A stretch of 64,000 nucleotides of DNA from positions 3,575,346 through 3,639,345 of the forward strand of contig CP070696.1 in NCBI GenBank assembly GCA_020353535.1, written 5' to 3'. The position numbers and the translations under genes were made by a program. Source of the DNA: Spirochaetaceae bacterium (GTDB taxonomy: Bacteria > Spirochaetota > Spirochaetia > SZUA-6 > DRHE01). This document shows, piece after piece, positions 62,483 to 64,000 of the stretch. The notes under the pieces were generated by a model, which was not told where the DNA came from, did not search any database, and worked only from the letters and a program-made list of their open reading frames with translations. How positions within the stretch are numbered: the first letter of the stretch is position 1; each line of letters begins with the position of its first letter.

Positions 62483-62845
62483 GTGGGCTCGACCTTCGAA
62501 AAAACTCTGGACAGTGTAGTCTCCGGGTTGAAAGAGCAGGGCTTCGGTGTCCTGACCGAAATCGACGTTCAGGCGACGCTGAAGAAGAAATTGAACGTGG
62601 ATTTCCGGCGGTACCGTATCCTTGGAGCCTGTAATCCTCCCTTCGCCTATCAGGCCCTTCTGGCGGAGGATAAGATCGGTGTTCTTCTTCCCTGCAATGT
62701 GATCGTTCAGGAAACTGTCGAGGGAAAGGTGGAGGTATCCGCCATGGACCCGGCCGAGGCGATGGGCATGATCGACAACACCGATCTCACGAATGTGGCT
62801 GAGCAGGCCCGCGCCCGCCTGCAGAAGGTGATCGACAGCTTGTAA
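62483..62845 (+). CDS. DUF302 protein with an abnormal N-terminus
   Basis: The roughly 120-aa protein is clearly DUF302: EQGFGVLTEIDVQATLKKKL, YRILGACNPPFAYQALL, IGVLLPCNVIVQE and the final VAEQARARLQKVI. Family proteins normally start with about eight residues before the VxxxFE stretch. Here an in-frame TAG lies at 62465-62467 and no ATG is available, so the start must be GTG 62483 or a non-standard ACG at 62474, after AAGGGAT. The normal start was apparently lost at the junction with the deacylase remnant. It may be a live gene with a rebuilt start or a decaying one. Confidence 0.75.
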   Translation: MGSTFEKTLDSVVSGLKEQGFGVLTEIDVQATLKKKLNVDFRRYRILGACNPPFAYQALLAEDKIGVLLPCNVIVQETVEGKVEVSAMDPAEAMGMIDNTDLTNVAEQARARLQKVIDSL

Positions 62846-62891
62846 CGGGCTGGGGCCGGGCTGTCGGCCTGTATTATCTGACCAACAATGT

Positions 62892-62923
62892 AAAAAGGCC
62901 GGGGGTTCAACCCGGCCTTTTTT
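62892..62923. terminator. Bidirectional terminator between DUF302 and outer-membrane protein genes
   Basis: AAAAAGGCCGGG (62892-62903) pairs perfectly with CCCGGCCTTTTT (62911-62922) around a 7-nt loop, with A and T tracts on both sides. It serves both convergent genes. Confidence 0.88.
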
Positions 62924-62948
62924 CGATACAAAAATTGTTGTTGTCAGT

Positions 62949-63947
62949 TTACAACTGGATCCGCACGTTGGCAGATGCCCCGTATGCACCACTGAGAAAG
63001 TTATACATGGCGCTCAGGTCCAGTTTAACGATGAAGATATTGAAAGCCGTGCCGCCGTAGACCCAGAAGGACCAGCCGTTGGCTTCGGATGATACCTCTA
63101 TTCCATCTACCGTGGGGATTGGGTATCCGTAGGAGTCGAAGACTTGCTGAACCGTCGTAAGATCATTCGGGCCGGAGTAGGCTAGCGTAGAAAAGAGCCC
63201 GCCTCCGGCGTTCGAAAAACCATGTGCGGCTCCAAATCCAACGTGGGGTGTCAATATTGCCAGATTCCAGCTTGCCTGCGCCTTGGCTTGAATTGTGTGG
63301 GTATCCCAGTTGAACACGAGATCAGGATCGGTAATTATCAATTGGTGTAATCCGCCATACCCTGCAGCGTTCATTGGTACAGAAATGTCGATTGTCTCTC
63401 CGCTACTTACATCGTTTACGCCTAAAGTGCCCCGCATAAAGTTGTATCCGGCCCCGGCCGAGATTGTGGGTAGCAACCCACTGCCTTCGACCAACCGCAG
63501 TCGAGCATCGAACCCCACTAGGAGATAATCCGCAGTGACATCGGCACTAAACAATTCCTTGGCCTTGTCCGGTATGAATCCGAACTTGACACCGACATCG
63601 AATGGAAGAATGAATCCACCAAGCCTGGCGTCCGCAGCCAGAACGGGGAACGGGACTCCGTATTTTTCAAGTTCCTGGGGAACAGACACACCTAATCCAT
63701 CAACAACCGGTTTTATGGATTCATAGGGAAGAAACATCCCTCCGAGAGAGATCCCGATACCAAAGTGAGGGAATTGTCCGATGTAAGCGGGAGACCAGTT
63801 TCCGCCGACCGAAGCGGTTATGGGTAGGCTGTTGGCTGCTTCCTGGGAAAACGTTTCGAAATAGCCTTTGAACTCATCGTAGGTCTGAGCGAACAGACCC
63901 GTAGCAAATAAGAATAGAATGCTGACTACAATCAATACTCGTTTCAT
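62949..63947 (-). CDS. Spirochaete-type outer-membrane beta-barrel protein
   Basis: The 332-aa protein has a cleavable signal peptide (MKRVLIVVSILFLFATGLFA, then QTYDEF). Its mature part has many short alternating strands rich in Gly, Phe and Tyr (HFGIGISLGGMFLP, GGFILPFDVGVKFGF and YLLVGFDARLRL) and ends in ASANVRIQL. It resembles unnamed outer-membrane proteins of Treponema/Spirochaeta more than any porin of proteobacteria. CAGGAGGATAGACGT precedes the ATG. The terminator at 62892 follows. Function as porin or structural protein is not determined. Confidence 0.75.
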   Translation of the reverse strand: MKRVLIVVSILFLFATGLFAQTYDEFKGYFETFSQEAANSLPITASVGGNWSPAYIGQFPHFGIGISLGGMFLPYESIKPVVDGLGVSVPQELEKYGVPFPVLAADARLGGFILPFDVGVKFGFIPDKAKELFSADVTADYLLVGFDARLRLVEGSGLLPTISAGAGYNFMRGTLGVNDVSSGETIDISVPMNAAGYGGLHQLIITDPDLVFNWDTHTIQAKAQASWNLAILTPHVGFGAAHGFSNAGGGLFSTLAYSGPNDLTTVQQVFDSYGYPIPTVDGIEVSSEANGWSFWVYGGTAFNIFIVKLDLSAMYNFLSGAYGASANVRIQL

Positions 63948-63968
63948 ACGTCTATCCTCCTGGGTTTC

Positions 63969-63996
63969 AATATATACCTTTAATTTAGTATTTCAA
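63969..63996 (-). promoter_or_regulatory. Sigma-70-like promoter for the outer-membrane protein gene
   Basis: On the minus strand TTGAAA (63996-63991) and TATATT (63974-63969) are separated by 16 nt, upstream of the ATG at 63947. The AT-rich spacer and strong ribosome site fit a well expressed gene. Confidence 0.5.
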
Positions 63997-64000
63997 TCAC

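Noticed and set aside
62483..62992. Upstream extension of the deacylase-like minus-strand frame to about 284 codons
   Set aside because: Only the last 115 codons look like a real protein; the rest is antisense to the DUF302 gene and crosses a terminator hairpin, so I call a remnant rather than a complete gene.
1..64000. Search by eye for CRISPR arrays, rRNA, tRNA, transposases and integrases
   Set aside because: No regular repeat-spacer series, conserved rRNA/tRNA elements or mobile-element genes were recognised; a covariance-model scan would be needed to exclude small RNAs.

Overview
The window looks like chromosomal DNA of a spirochaete (Spirochaetales-like, GC-moderate, probably anaerobic). 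The basis is indirect. The exported proteins start with spirochaete-style signal peptides ending FAGGAKEKE or FAAGGTETE, and a beta-barrel-type outer-membrane protein lies at the right edge. There are two aldehyde:ferredoxin oxidoreductase (AOR) type tungsto/molybdo-enzymes, a polyferredoxin and an FAD-less molybdenum hydroxylase. No rRNA, tRNA, CRISPR array, integrase or transposase was recognised. || LEFT/CENTRE (0.4-32.6 kb): a large metabolic island. A minus-strand set (12.7 to 3.8 kb) encodes a STAND-type ATPase regulator with a C-terminal SARP/BTAD output domain, an M20 deacylase/peptidase, an enolase-superfamily enzyme, an alkaline-phosphatase-superfamily hydrolase and a saccharopine-dehydrogenase-like enzyme. 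Facing away from the regulator are four plus-strand units. A (12.9-20.1 kb) has two class-III aminotransferases, a saccharopine-dehydrogenase-like protein, two dipeptide-type permeases and an Eis-like acetyltransferase. B (21.1-22.3 kb) is a third saccharopine-dehydrogenase-like protein. C (22.5-28.1 kb) has a TIM-barrel protein, an L-fucose-isomerase-family protein, a cupin, an FGGY kinase and a family-5 solute-binding protein. D (28.4-30.3 kb) has the two dipeptide-type ATPases. Each unit is preceded by the same 26-bp motif (ATAACATC-N5-RTYAG-YG...), and in each a TA-starting -10-like hexamer begins exactly 14 nt after the motif end. This looks like an activator-dependent regulon and is the main discovery here. 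One ABC importer is split over units A, C and D, and AOR genes flank the island on both sides. || MIDDLE (32.8-41.3 kb): small membrane proteins, two nucleotidyltransferase-fold proteins, a metallophosphoesterase, an APC permease, an EamA exporter, and a frameshifted remnant of a class-III aminotransferase related to the one in unit A. || 40-50.5 kb: a cytosine-deaminase-like amidohydrolase overlapping a fused [2Fe-2S]/molybdopterin hydroxylase, a membrane-anchored M20 peptidase, and a complete branched-chain-amino-acid-type importer (livHMGFJ) on the minus strand. || 50.7-60.2 kb: a DsrE-like small protein, a MalT/LuxR-type regulator, then a tight plus-strand array: FeoB-like GTPase transporter, DtxR regulator fused to a FeoA-like domain, an 82-aa conserved-looking protein, a radical SAM protein, a patatin-like phospholipase and a helix-hairpin-helix (DUF4332-like) protein. 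|| RIGHT END (60.3-64 kb): a TIM-barrel epimerase and an orphan ABC ATPase downstream of a truncated aspartoacylase-family gene, a DUF302 protein whose normal start appears lost at the same junction, a bidirectional terminator, and the outer-membrane protein. All functional names rest on motif recognition by eye; no database search was run.
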